From positions 53,642,473-53,702,472 of the forward strand of contig NC_087062.1 in assembly GCF_963678635.1 (NCBI RefSeq): a stretch of 60,000 nucleotides of DNA, in the 5' to 3' direction. The notes under the pieces are model-generated. The model was not told the origin of the DNA. It did no database searches and was given only the letters and a program-made list of their open reading frames with translations. The translations under genes and the position numbers were made by a program. Origin of the DNA: Symsagittifera roscoffensis (Eukaryota > Xenacoelomorpha > Acoela > Convolutidae). Shown here in pieces: positions 1 to 11,388 of this stretch (the stretch's first letter is position 1; each line of letters opens with the position of its first letter).

Positions 1-580
1 GAGATAAAAAACACAATGAAATTTTATGAGAAGACTGCATAGAAAATGTAACAAAGACAAAAAATGCAGTCTCAAATAAATTCACGCTTTATACCAGCAT
101 CGAACCTAAATATAGTAACATTTGTTTTAATCCCCACTTTTACAATTCAAAAAAAGAACACGGATATGATAAGTGTGTCAGGCAAAACAGTAACATCTCA
201 AAAATACACAATCAATAAAATATTTGATCTACCACATCTTTTAGAGACTATTTCTCTAAACAAAAAAGAAATTCAAAAAAGTTTTTTTCCTAACACAGAA
301 AAATTGGCACTTGACTTATTACAAAAATATCAAATTCTCGACGCTGTCATCGTACAACTTAAGCTTTGGCATAAATACAAAACACAGCCCATAAAAGCAA
401 ATATCACAATATTAGGAAATAAATCTTTACTCCGTTTTTTTTGAAAATGTAACAAAACAACAATATATGAAACCACTGATATTTTAGAACAGCAACATCA
501 AGACACGAAAGTACCCTGTCTACCGCTAAGCCTGATAAAAATCGCATTTCATACAAAAGGACATGTAGTATCAGAAAAAA
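1..580 (+). pseudogene. pol fragments: integrase C-terminal piece joined to pre-integrase linker
   Basis: Bases 1-150 encode the integrase C-terminal start (SRFIPASNLNI, FVLIPTF), matching the same region of copy 1 at about 30.7 kb. Codons from about 180 onward instead match the stretch between RNase H and integrase of copy 1 (KYTINKIFDL, QLKLWHKYKTQPIKA, ILGNKSLLRFF). The order is therefore scrambled: a C-terminal piece lies upstream of an earlier pol segment, as expected at the seam of a tandem duplication. A stop follows LLRFF at 442-444, but the homologous frame continues to about 575 (KVPCLPLSLIKIAF). Non-functional. Confidence 0.75.
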
Positions 581-1886
581 ATTTGAAAAAGTTCATTGTA
601 TTGATTGCAATTTAGGTCAATTAAACAAACTTTTCCACGCCAAAAACAAATAGCAGAAAAACAAGTCTTTAAAGGACAAAGTCAATCATAGAAACTCATT
701 CGATACAATTTGCCTTTGCCCTAAATCCCCCTACTCAGAAGGAAACTAGTATATAATAGTTTAAATAGTTGCATTTGTACATTATGCAGCACTGAGTCCT
801 GTACACCCTTGTAACTCTTATTATGCTTACACAACACTATTTGAACACTGAATAGCAAATATTGGACTACTCGAAATCTTTGTTACAGATAATGAAACAG
901 AATTCATCAAATACGAAATAATTACACAATGTCAGCTTCACAATATTATTAATAAACCAAAAAATTGGTATGCCCCAAGGACAAACGGACTAGTTGAAGG
1001 CACGAACCTTTCACTACCAGAATAACTTCAAAGTACAGTTATCGGAAACGATATAAAAACACCGAAGGGTCAAGAGACTTAAAATAATTTCCAATACCAT
1101 ATAACTCTTAAATTACCCCAACGTTTGATCTATCACCATATGAAATGGTTTTTAACCGAAAACCACGTAAACCAAAAATGTTCACAGCAGTTTCCTCAAA
1201 AACGCACAAGGTAACTGTCAACCAAATATAGATTCAATTTGTTATAACTTACCACTCCACACTGATGTTGAAGATCTTTTCATTACCCCAAACAATAAGT
1301 TTAGCCTCTCGAACACATACGGAATGGATTTTAAATAGAGATAAAAAACACAATGAAATTTCATGAGAAAGTTGCATAGAAAATGTTAAAAAGACAAAAA
1401 ATGCAGTCTCAAATAAAATCACGTTTTATACCAGCATCGAACCTAAATATAGGAACATTTGTTTTAACCCCCACTTTTACAATTCAAAAAAGAATTTCAA
1501 AAAAACTACAACTTGTTCGAAAAGAGTCATATCAAATTATAGAAAAACCCACCGATGTCACATATAATTTTTTATACCACAACAAAAAAATCGTACTTAC
1601 TAAAATAATCTTTTAACAGACTACCCAAAAGAATACGCCCTCCGTGAACTAACGCAGATATATTCATTTACAGGACTACACATTTTCGACACTAAATCAG
1701 ACACTAATATTCAATCTGAAACATCACACTTCAATAAATAACTACAACCACTTGATCTAACATAAACTGAAATACCAGACAAAGAGATAAAACCAACACT
1801 TCATAAAAAAAAAAGAATAAATTTTAAATTGAAAAAAAATCCTAATATCTGATCTTACGGAAAAATCACAACAGCACAATCACAAA
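581..1886 (+). pseudogene. integrase remnant, tandem unit 1
   Basis: Decayed integrase. Readable pieces are the zinc-finger tail (VHCIDCNLGQLNK), the second catalytic Asp region (FVTDNETEF), the Glu region (TNGLVEGTNLSL), the MKWF/KPRK equivalent, and the C-terminal stretch beginning near 1383 (RFIPASNLNIGTFVLTPTF). Several in-frame stops interrupt it, for example after CQLHN and LSLPE. This unit and the next share the same stops, so decay preceded the duplication. Confidence 0.75.
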
Positions 1887-3176
1887 ATTTGAAAAAGTTC
1901 ATTGTATTGATTGCAATTTAGGTCAATTAAACAAACTTTTCCACGCCAAAAACAAATAGCAGAAAAACAAGTCTTTAAAGGACAAAGTCAATCATAGAAA
2001 CTCATTCGATACAATTTACCTTTGCCCTAAATCCCCCTACTCAGAAGGAAACTAGTATATAATAGTTTAAATAGTTGCATTTGTACATTATGCAGCACTG
2101 AGTCCTGTACACCCTTGTAACTCTTATTATGCTTACACAACACTATTTGGACACTGAATAGCAAATATTGGACTACTCGAAATCTTTGTTACAGATAATG
2201 AAACAGAATTCATCAAATACGAAATAATTACACAATGTCAGCTTCACAATATTATTAATAAACCAAAAAATTGGTATGCCCCAAGGACAAACGGACTAGT
2301 TGAAGGCACGAACCTTTCACTACCAGAATAACTTCAAAGTACAGTTATCGGAAATGATATAAAAACACCGAAGGGTCAAGAGACTTAAAATAATTTCCAA
2401 TACCATATAACTCTTAAATTACCCCAACGTTTGATCTATCACCATATGAAATGGTTTTTAACCGAAAACCACGTAAACCAAAAATGTTCACAGCAGTTTC
2501 CTCAAAAACGCACAAGGTAACTGTCAACCAAATATAGATTCAATTTGTTATAACTTACCACTCCACACTGATGTTGAAGATCTTTTCATTACCCCAAACA
2601 ATAAGTTTAGCCTCTCGAACACATACGGAATGGATTTTAAATAGAGATAAAAAACACAATAAAGTTTCATGAGAAAGTTGCATAGAAAATGTTAAAAAGA
2701 CAAAAAATGCAGTCTCAAATAAAATCACGTTTTATACCAGCATTGAACCTAAATATAGGAACATTTGTTTTAACCCCCACTTTTACAATTCAAAAAAGAA
2801 TTTCAAAAAAACTACAACTTGTTCGAAAAGAGTCATATCAAATTATAGAAAAACCCACCGATGTCACATATAATTTTTTATACCACAACAAAAAAATCGT
2901 ACTTACTAAAATAATCTTTTAACAGACTACCCAAAAGAATACGCCCTCCGTGAACTAACGCAGATATATTCATTTACAGGACTACACATTTTCGACACTA
3001 AATCAGACACTAGTATTCAATCTGAAACATCACACTTCAATAAATAACTACAACCACTTGATCTAACATAAACTGAAATACCAGACAAAGAGATAAAACC
3101 AACACTTCATAAAAAAAAGAATAAATTCTAAATTGAAAAAAAATCCTAATATCTGATCTTACGGAAAAATCACAAC
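581..3176 (+). repeat. Tandem duplication, period 1,306 bp
   Basis: The sequence beginning ATTTGAAAAAGTTC at 581 recurs at 1887 and the two units then match almost base for base. The few differences are single substitutions and a shortened A-run near 3110. The units share disabling mutations, so this duplicated already dead pol sequence. Confidence 0.9.
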
Positions 3177-3290
3177 AGCGCTAATCATTCCGTCTTCGAA
3201 CTCTACCTAAAAAACACTGCAAGATTTTTATTCCACAATGTGAAATATTAAAGGAAGTAGAATTCTAACAACCATAACCCTCCGATTAAT
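1887..3290 (+). pseudogene. integrase remnant, tandem unit 2, with the true pol C-terminus
   Basis: Near-identical copy of the preceding unit. After about 3176 it departs from unit 1 and continues into the end of pol, with residues like RLRTLPKKHCKIFIPQ and EILKEVEF. These align with the last 35 residues of copy 1 pol at 30155-30260. It marks the natural 3' end of pol in this copy. Confidence 0.7.
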
Positions 3291-3834
3291 GAACAAGATA
3301 GATAACCTTTTTAGTAATAACTCAAAGTAATTTTTAATTATAAAAAAAAAAATTTTCTCTTGAAAAAAATAGTTGAAAGTCAACCAATCAAATGGTTTGA
3401 TATAATCTCACTTCTCTTTATACACCGCTTTTATTAGCCGAAATAAATCCAACTTGAATTAGATCTATAACTTCAGCTCAAACACTTCCAGGTCAAAAAT
3501 AAGCATTACCCTTTTATTTGACAACTTGAATAAAAATCGTATGAATGTTGAAACCTTCTTCCATCAATCAATACAAAAATCAACATTATTGTCTTAACTT
3601 GTATCACAAATTTAATCAAAAGGAAAATATTCAATGAGCCTAAAGACAAACATCAATCTGATCACTTAGCCTAAAGGCAACCACCAAATGAAAACAAGAA
3701 TCAGAAAGCTAATACCTAAATACCCAGACTTGTTTTCACCACAACCTCCCACTTGTCAAAAAGCAATAAAAAATTCGACCCCACTTGTTTTAAAGTATGA
3801 AAAAAAAAATTCGACACAGCGAATCACTTTTCAA
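3291..3834 (+). other. pol-ORFa intergenic region of copy 3
   Basis: No coding capacity recognised. The frame that is open from 3688 is mostly non-coding relative to copy 1; only its tail overlaps ORFa. The stretch CCCACTTGTCAAAAA near 3748 aligns with the same intergenic region of copy 1 near 29645. It contains the paired AGCCTAAAG motifs listed separately. Confidence 0.5.
3635..3676 (+). promoter_or_regulatory. Paired AGCCTAAAG motif (31-nt spacing), copy 3
   Basis: TGAGCCTAAAG at 3635 and TTAGCCTAAAG at 3666, offset by 31 nt. The same pair with the same offset occurs in sense orientation in copy 1 (29803-29762). It lies between the pol stop and ORFa. Function unknown; a splice, export or transcription element is possible. 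Confidence 0.45.
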
Positions 3835-4060
3835 ATGCTTCTTGCGAACACAGTTACACAAATTAAAATAGTCATTTCAACCTTTCTTTTAACCTTTTCA
3901 ACATTTTTCAACTTTGTATTTTTTCAAAACTGATTTTTTAAAACTTGCAACCCTCTTTTTTTAATCTTTTGTAGCCAATTCAAAATTTTCTATTTCCCCA
4001 TAAAGACCTATCTTTCTCTCTCCAAAACCTTTGAAACCCTCTCCAAAACCCTTGATCAGG
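3835..4060 (+). pseudogene. ORFa remnant (small hydrophobic protein)
   Basis: The ATG at 3835 opens a 32-codon frame (MLLANTVTQI then a Phe/Leu/Thr-rich stretch) that aligns with the start of ORFa in copy 1 (MLFYQTVTKI). A stop at 3931-3933 truncates it. Beyond the stop, hydrophobic residues and an LSKTL stretch still resemble the C-terminal part of ORFa. Homology is cut at 4170/4171 where LTR sequence begins. Confidence 0.5.
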
Positions 4061-4170
4061 CAGGTACGAAGCTTGATAATTCTACAAAAGTTTCAAAGTT
4101 TTCTATGTGGAAAAGACATTTTTAATTTTTTTCATAATTTTTTTCACCTTTCTAGCTTCTCTATTTTTGA

Positions 4171-4576
4171 CGAGCAACTGTTACTTTCTTCGCATTCACG
4201 CAGCCACTGCATCAAACGAATCTACTCTATGAATCAAAGATTTTCACCATCCATCCTTTACTACAATAAACAATTAAACTTATAACTCTCTAAGCCCCGG
4301 ATGTGTGGAACCAGTTTAAAAGTGGTCTTTATATCCAATCATATTATTGATAAAACTATCCCTGTAAAGTATTTCTAACTAACCAATCATGATGCTTAAC
4401 TAACACTTACAATAAATTGTATAACTGAGACTATTCATAAATTTAGCAAACAGAACAGAATAAATATAATGCAGCAAACAGTCGTTCTCCTTCAGAACAG
4501 TTCCTGATATCTTACGAAGAGACGGTGTACCTTATCTGAAATTACTCTATGAGTGAGCCACCCGGACATAAAATCA
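4171..4576 (+). repeat. LTR 3' portion, array unit 1
   Basis: Truncated LTR: only its last 406 bp, joined at 4170/4171 to ORFa-region sequence. It ends ...TAAAATCA at 4576, the point where copies 1, 2 and 3 all lose homology, each ending in CA. It contains CCAAT-like boxes and an AATAAA near 4459. Confidence 0.65.
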
Positions 4577-4598
4577 CTTTAAGAAAAAAATATCACTA

Positions 4599-4734
4599 AT
4601 GGCTTCTTCCATTGATAAAAGGGCTCAAATATACGTAACGTACAATTTTGCTGACAAATACCCGAACAATCCGAAGTTAATCATTCACTCGTTTCAATTT
4701 CGAATCACTGATGAATCGTCTAAGTTCTTCAGTA
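4599..4734 (+). pseudogene. gag-like N-terminus fused to env sequence, unit 1
   Basis: The ATG lies 22 nt after the LTR end and opens MASSIDKRAQ followed by YVTYNFADKYPNNPK. It is identical to the start of the longer frame at 13078. Homology to that frame ends at 4734, where env-proximal sequence begins: a deletion joining the gag start to the region upstream of env and removing all of pol. Confidence 0.6.
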
Positions 4735-5820
4735 CAACAAAATCTTAACAGAACAAGACGTTTAAGTCAAAATCAGAATTTCATTAGTACAATAAGCAGA
4801 GAAATTTTCAACCCGGACGCAATAGAAACTTAACTACACCAAGAGTACAGTTCAATATCCCCTCATCACGACCATCAATCCTTCTAGACTTTTCAAATAA
4901 TACGGTACAAAGCACCCCTCCACCGTTTTGAAAAATTTTTGAACAAAACACATCTTAAACTTGAAGATTGTAAAAATGAATTCAATCGATTAAAAATAGT
5001 TACAAACAAAAAAATCGTAACTTAGTCAAATTTCAGGTTTTTCAGACTGCATATCAAGCACAAAATGAACACAATCAAGGTCATGGGAAACTAGAAGAAA
5101 AATTCCCGTATCATGGCGCACATGGCCGTTTAATTTGTAACATACGCGACAAAAATGGATACCTCAAATTGGAATCAAGAAACCGTCAAACTGTAAAGCA
5201 GAATTTAAAAATTCAGGTTACCAAGAAATAATCTTTTTTGATTGGAAAAATCAACTGGAAAAAGAAGAACTAACACGAGATTTAAAAGACGATACAGTAC
5301 TATACCAAGGCTTTCGCTTAACTTGTAAAAACGATCAAAGATTTTGCGATCTCACTACACAAACACAGGCAACCATAGATTCCCTAAAGACACATGTACC
5401 ACCTTCCAAGTTGCTAAGATTCCCGCAAGAATGATGAAGCTTCAAAAAGTATTCTTTATGGAGTCTATTCTCCTTCATAAATTAAATCCTGACCAAACAA
5501 GATCAAATCCAAATCAATATAAGAAAATAGTATAGACATGGATGAGAAAGTTAATTAATACGTTTTTAAATTTACCCTGCAACTGAAGTAGCACGCAAAA
5601 AACCCAAACACAATACTCAAAATTTCCTGTTGAATACGAAAACGGTTTCAACATAAAAACAGGCAAACTAGCTCTCGGTAATTTAACCAAATCAAAATAG
5701 AGATGACAAAAAAATCTTACATCCCAGTAACGTTTTATAAAAATGACGGAAACATTGGAGGTGAATTTCTTCAAGAAAACAAAGATAGTGCAAGATTACA
5801 AGAACTTTCCCATATTGTTT
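4735..5820 (+). pseudogene. ORFc/env remnant, unit 1
   Basis: Bases 4750-4930 match ORFc of copy 1 (TTPRVQFNIPS versus TPRVHFDIPQ). From about 5040 onward the frame matches env residues around 155-410: a YPYNGAHGRL equivalent, DWKNQLEKEEL, LYQGFRLTCKND, then TCTTFQVAKIPARMMK and ARLQELS. Multiple frameshifts and stops. The membrane-proximal half of env is missing: at about 5820 the sequence jumps into ORFd. Confidence 0.75.
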
Positions 5821-7080
5821 GGCGCAATCCACTTTGATACTCACCTCAGAACCTTCATTTCATTCTGTCCACATTGAACCTTCACGTGGGTACAGAGTTT
5901 TTATTAAACAAAAACAATCTAACGTCACACCACAATTTCTCATAAGTCGCCCACGATCATCCCGACTTTATTCCCACTACCACCAACACCAACACACAAG
6001 ACTTCTTAATACATAATATACCATTCTTCTCTCAATACGCCTTCTATAATGGAGAAAATAAATCCAACGCGCACAATAAGTAGATGAATGTTCACTACTC
6101 CTAGCACTTTCATGGACTTTCTACTTTGCTAATCCACTAAAAAGACCTTTAAATAATAACCCCACTGATAACGAATTTTGTAACCCTCTCCTTCGTCAAC
6201 TAACTACTGCACTCCACCTCCATAGGCTTAAATCAAATGCGAAACCGATTTATTGCACAAAAAGCTAATAGATTTTCTATTAACCACTATGACCACACTG
6301 TAACTAGATAAATTCCCCATATGACGACGACCCTAACATCAACCCACAATTAATCGCGAAATTCTTCATAAAATCTGATTATTTCTTTCATCTTGACAGC
6401 ACAAATCAAAAAACTCGACCACATCATAGGTCACGCACTAACAAAAACTACAGCTCACGAACCCTTTTTCAACAAATTCAATCTAACATTTAACTTTCTC
6501 ACACCAACAGAAAGAGGTATTCACTGCTCGCGTGAGGTTACGTTAAAAACTAAATTAGCTCACACATATACATGTTATAAATTGATCAAAAGCACTTTCA
6601 TACACAGCTCCCCAACCCATTACCCACAACATTGCTTCAAATTTGTCAACTCAAAATACACATCACGCTGTTTCTTAAAGTTCACGTATTACACTGAAGG
6701 TACTAACTTGCACGGCATCCTCCGTAATTACGAAACTGTACGTCAAATGTAAATATTCAACCCTTAACAAGCACCTTACCACTAGAAGACCCCCGTCCCA
6801 TCATCATTCCCCACAAATATAAAAAACGCATCGAATTAACCTTATTAGAAAACATACACAATTTCAAATTTAACCATCAGCTTTATAACCTAATACAAGA
6901 TTCAAATCACGAAGTTTCAGCTAATACCGAAGAAGTAAAATATCATCAGTGCGCTTGAACTTCTTTGGCCACTGCTTCGCAGTAAAAACATAATACGCAT
7001 GTTTGCTAAGCTTTAAGTAACCCCGGCACCGTTAAAACTCACTTTCCCTATCGATTTTTCTCTGACCCCGGATCTTCGTA
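5821..7080 (+). pseudogene. ORFd remnant, unit 1
   Basis: Homologous to residues about 200-598 of the intact ORFd of copy 1. Recognisable blocks are TPQFLISRPRSSRLYSH, KKLDHIIGHALTKT, FNKFNLTFNFLTPTERGIHCS, HTYTCYKLIKSTF, FKFVNSKYTSRCFLKFTYY and GTNLHGILRNYE. The longest open stretch is 6393-6752. Several stops and frame changes make it non-functional. It shows that the ORFd C-terminal domain is a stable part of this family. Confidence 0.8.
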
Positions 7081-7149
7081 AGTATATTTATTATTGTTGT
7101 TACTAACACTAAATAATAAAAACATTTTTTTTCATCTTTTCTTTTTTAG
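7078..7149 (+). other. Candidate intron at the ORFd 3' end, unit 1
   Basis: Donor GTAAGTAT at 7078 overlaps the terminal TCG-TAA codons. A TTACTAAC branch-type sequence lies in the middle. The acceptor tract TTTTCTTTTTTAG ends at 7149. Length 72 nt. A homologous intron is seen in copy 1 (23601-23518 or 23526). Confidence 0.6.
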
Positions 7150-8816
7150 ATGTAACCCAGCAATCGTCTGAAATAATCAAATCATTTTCAAAACAAAAAA
7201 TTTCCCCACTAGTGCTTCATAATTCAAACTATGTTTCATATATTCATATGTGTAATAGAATTTATTGTAAACGCAATAAAATGATAATTCTGTAGTAAAC
7301 ATCAAAATTTGAAGTAGTAAATAAATAAAGAAAAGTAATTTAATGAACACTAAACTTTTTATGCGCGCTTCTTTTGTAGAACTCGAATAATTGACATTCA
7401 CTTGTCCACATTTCACGTACCCTTTCCACTTAAATATGCAACTCGCCCTCGTAGAATTAATTATTAAACGAATTTCAAGTTCTAGAAACTAACTGATAAC
7501 AACTTTAACGCCCTCACGCCGTTCAATTTTTCCCTTAGCCCGGTTGGGAGATGTTATAAAAAACTTAAAGTAACCACCGCAGCTTATTAAATCCATGAAA
7601 CCAACCGCATGTATGAGAATTTCCCATGATACTTCAACCAGATTAAACCCAGATTAAAACTGGATACGTTTTTTTTGAAACCCACTTTCAGATTTATTAA
7701 AACCACTTGAAACACTTAATTTTCAAAAGAACATTGAACACGATATTTTGTTTTTGATAAAGGACCCAACCAAGAGAACAACAGATAAAAACACCTGAAT
7801 AGAAAGAACAAAAAGTTGAACAGGAAAAGAGGCTCTGCTCAAAGAGATTATAAATACACACACCTCTGGTCTCAATCACCCCGCTCCAAGTACCCCATGT
7901 TCTAAGAACCCGACCCACAATTTTTACTTTTTACTTATAGTAGCTCTAGGGTGAGCGACTCTTTATAATAACAACCCTAATAAAACGCTTTTGCGAAAAT
8001 AACCAATAAAAATCATAACTGAAAACGATATCACTAACAAAATGTAGAGACAAATATGTAATGTAAAAAGCTTCCTTCGAGCAAAAAGAGACGAGCAGCA
8101 AAGGGAGAAGAAAACTCGATGACATTCCAATTCTGGAATGGCAAGTCTATTGGTTTGTTGCCGAAGTCACAACCCTCATAGGATTTAAAGTATGGACACA
8201 ATATCGCACAAACAGTACCCATTGAAAAAGAACAATGGCGACTTGCTGTTGATCTCACATACGAATCCGCCTCACTTGGCAATCAACACATCATTGCATA
8301 AATCTGAAAACCTAACATGATCACTCAACACGATCCAAATACGCAAGACCCACTTCTGAAAAACGACCGACTGTATTCCTCCTCTCTATGAAGACAACTA
8401 CTCCACAACACGAGCAACTGTTACTTTCTCCGCATTCACGCAGCCACTGCATCAAACGAATCTACTCTATGAATCAAAGATTTTCACCATCCATCCTTTA
8501 CTACAATAAACAATTAAACTTATAACTCTCTAAGCCCCGGATGTGTGGAACCAGTTTAAAAGTGGTCTTTATATCCAATCATATTATTGATAAAACTATC
8601 CCTGTAAAGTATTTCTAACTAACCAATCATGATGCTTAACTAACACTTACAATAAATTGTATAACTGAAACTATTCATAAATTTAGCAAACAGAACAGAA
8701 TAAATATAATGCAGCAAACAGTCGTTCTCCTTCAGAACAGTTCCTGATATCTTACGAAGAGACGGTGTACCTTATCTGAAATTACTCTATGAGTGAGCCA
8801 CCCGGACATAAAATCA
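7150..8816 (+). repeat. LTR-containing terminal region between units 1 and 2
   Basis: Non-coding region between ORFd and the next gag ATG, homologous to 47675-49519 and 21603-23518 on the opposite strand. The 3' LTR edge is TAAAATCA at 8816; the 5' edge could not be fixed. A TATA-like TTATAAAAAA lies near 7553 and an AATAAA at 8699, compatible with a promoter and polyadenylation region. An antisense open frame (8282-8034) is listed separately. Confidence 0.65.
8034..8282 (-). other. Antisense open frame inside the LTR (82 codons), conserved between copies
   Basis: An 82-codon frame running against the element's sense strand, with motifs PYFKSYEGC, GNKPIDL and EFSSPFAAR. The same frame recurs at 12521-12273 and, diverged, in copy 2 at 48436-48627 (PYFKSCEGC, GNKPIDLSF, EFSSPFAARS). 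Shared ancestry of the LTR alone could explain this. No initiation context or product is recognised. Confidence 0.3.
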
Positions 8817-8838
8817 CTTTAAGAAAAAAATATCACTA

Positions 8839-8974
8839 ATGGCTTCTTCCATTGATAAAACGGCTCAAATATACGTAACGTACAATTTTGCTGACAAATA
8901 CCCGAACAATCCGAAGTTAATCATTCACTCGTTTCAATTTCGAATCACTGATGAATCGTCTAAGTTCTTCAGTA
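8839..8974 (+). pseudogene. gag-like N-terminus fused to env, unit 2
   Basis: Duplicate of the fusion at 4599 with one early substitution (KTAQ instead of KRAQ). Same deletion junction. Confidence 0.6.
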
Positions 8975-10058
8975 CAACAAAATCTTAACAGAACAAGACG
9001 TTTAAGTCAAAATCAGAATTTCATTAGTACAATAAGCAGAGAAATTTTCAACCCGGACGCAATAGAAACTTAACTACACCAAGAGTACAGTTCAATATCC
9101 CCTCATCACGACCATCAATCCTTCTAGACTTTTCAAATAATACGGTACAAAGCACCCCTCCACCGTTTTGAAATATTTTTGAACAAAACACATCTTAAAC
9201 TTGAAGATTGTAAAAATGAATTCAATCGATTAAAAATAGTTACAAACAAAAAAATCGTAACTTAGTCAAATTTCAGGTTTTTCAGACTGCATATCAAGCA
9301 CAAAATGAACACAATCAAGGTCATGGGAAACTAGAAAAAAAATTCCCGTATCATGGCGCACATGGCCGTTTAATTTGTAACATACGCGACAAAAATGGAT
9401 ACCTCAAATTGGAATCAAGAAACCGTCAAACTGTAAAGCAGAATTTAAAAATTCAGGTTACCAAGGAATAATCTTTTTTGATTGGAAAAATCAACTGGAA
9501 AAAGAAGAATTATCACGAGATTTAAAAGACGATACAGTACTATACCAAGGCTTTCGCTTAACTTGTAAAAACGATCAAAGATTTTGCGATCTCACTACAC
9601 AAACACAGGCAACCATAGATTCCCTAAAGACACATGTACCACCTTCCAAGTTGCTAAGATTCCCGCAAGAATGATGAAGCTTCAAAAAGTATTCTTTATG
9701 GAGTCTATTCTCCTTCATAAATTAAATCCTGACCAAACAAGATCAAATCCAAATCAATATAAGAAAATAGTATAGACATGGAATAGAAAGTTAATTAATA
9801 CGTTTTTAAATTTACCCTGCAACTGAAGTAGCACGCAAAAACCCAAACACAATACTCAAAATTTCCTGTTGAATACAAAAACGGTTTCGACATAAAAACA
9901 GGCAAACTAGCTCTCGGTAATTTAACCAAATCAAAATAGAGATGACAAAAAATCTTACATCCCAGTAACGTTTTATAAAAATGACGGAAACATTGGAGGT
10001 GAATTTCTTCAAGAAAACAAAGATAGTGCAAGATTACAAGAACTTTCCCATATTGTTT
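8975..10058 (+). pseudogene. ORFc/env remnant, unit 2
   Basis: Near-identical to 4735-5820, sharing its frameshifts. The 63-codon frame at 9584-9775 reproduces that at 5344-5535 exactly. One single-base run-length difference occurs near 9840. Confidence 0.75.
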
Positions 10059-11319
10059 GGCGCAATCCACTTTGATACTCACCTCAGAACCTTCATTTCA
10101 TTCTGTCCACATTGAACCTTCACGTGGGTACAGAGTTTTTATTAAACAAAAACAACCTAACGTTACACCACAATTTCTCATAAGTCGCCCACGATCATCC
10201 CGACTTTATTCACACTACCCACGAACACCAACACACAAGACTTCTTAATACATAATATACCATTCTTCTCTCAATACGCCTTCTATAATGGAGAAAATAA
10301 ATCCAACGCGCACAATACGTAGATGAATGTTCACTACTCCTAGCACTTTCATGGACTTTCTACTTTGCTAATCCACTAAAAAGACCTTTAAATAATAACC
10401 CCACTGATAACGAATTTTGTAACCCTCTCCTTCGTCAACTAACTACTGCACTCCACCTCCATAGGCTTAAATCAAATGCGAAACCGATTTATTGCACAAA
10501 AAGCTAATAGATTTTCTATTAACCACTAAGACCACACTGTAACTAGATAAATTCCCCATATGACGACGACCCTAACATCAACCCACAATTAACCGAGAAA
10601 TTCTTCATAAAATCTGATTATTTCTTTCATCTTGACAGCATAAATCAAAAAACTCGACCACATCATAGGTCACGCACTAACAAAAACTACAGCTCACGAA
10701 CCCTTTTTCAACAAATTCAATCTAACATTTAACTTTCTCACACTAACAGAAAGAGGTATTCACTGCTCGCGTGAGGTTACGTTAAAAACTAAATTAGCTC
10801 ACACATATACATGTTATAAATTGATCAAAAGCACTTTCATACACAGCTCCCCAACCCATTACCCACAACATTGCTTCAAATTTGTCAACTCAAAATACAC
10901 ATCACGCTGTTTCTTAAAGTTCACGTATTACACTGAAGGTACTAACTTGCACGGCATCCTCCGTAATTACGAAACTGTACGTCAAATGTAAATATTCAAC
11001 CCTTAACAAGCACCTTACCACTAGAAGACCCCCGTCCCATCATCATTCCCCACAATTATAAAAAACGCATCGAAGTAACCTTATTAGAAAACATACACAA
11101 TTTCAAATTTAACCATCAGCTTTATAACCTAATACAAGACTCAAATCACGAAGTTTTAGCTAATACCGAAGAAGTAAAATATCATCAGTGCGCTTGAACT
11201 TCTTTGGCCACTGCTTCGCAGTAAAAACATAATACGCATGTTTGCTAAGCTTTAAGTAACCCCGACACCGTTAAAACTCACTTTCCCTATGGATTTTTCT
11301 CTGACCCCGGATCTTCGTA
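10059..11319 (+). pseudogene. ORFd remnant, unit 2
   Basis: Duplicate of 5821-7080 with scattered substitutions, same disabled frames, and the same FVNSKYTSRCF and NLHGILRNYE blocks. Confidence 0.8.
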
Positions 11320-11388
11320 AGTATATTTATTATTGTTATTACTAACACTAAATCATAAAAACATTTTTTTTCATCTTTTCTTTTTTAG
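11317..11388 (+). other. Candidate intron at the ORFd 3' end, unit 2
   Basis: Same donor GTAAGTAT, TTACTAAC and TTTTCTTTTTTAG arrangement as 7078-7149; 72 nt. Confidence 0.55.
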
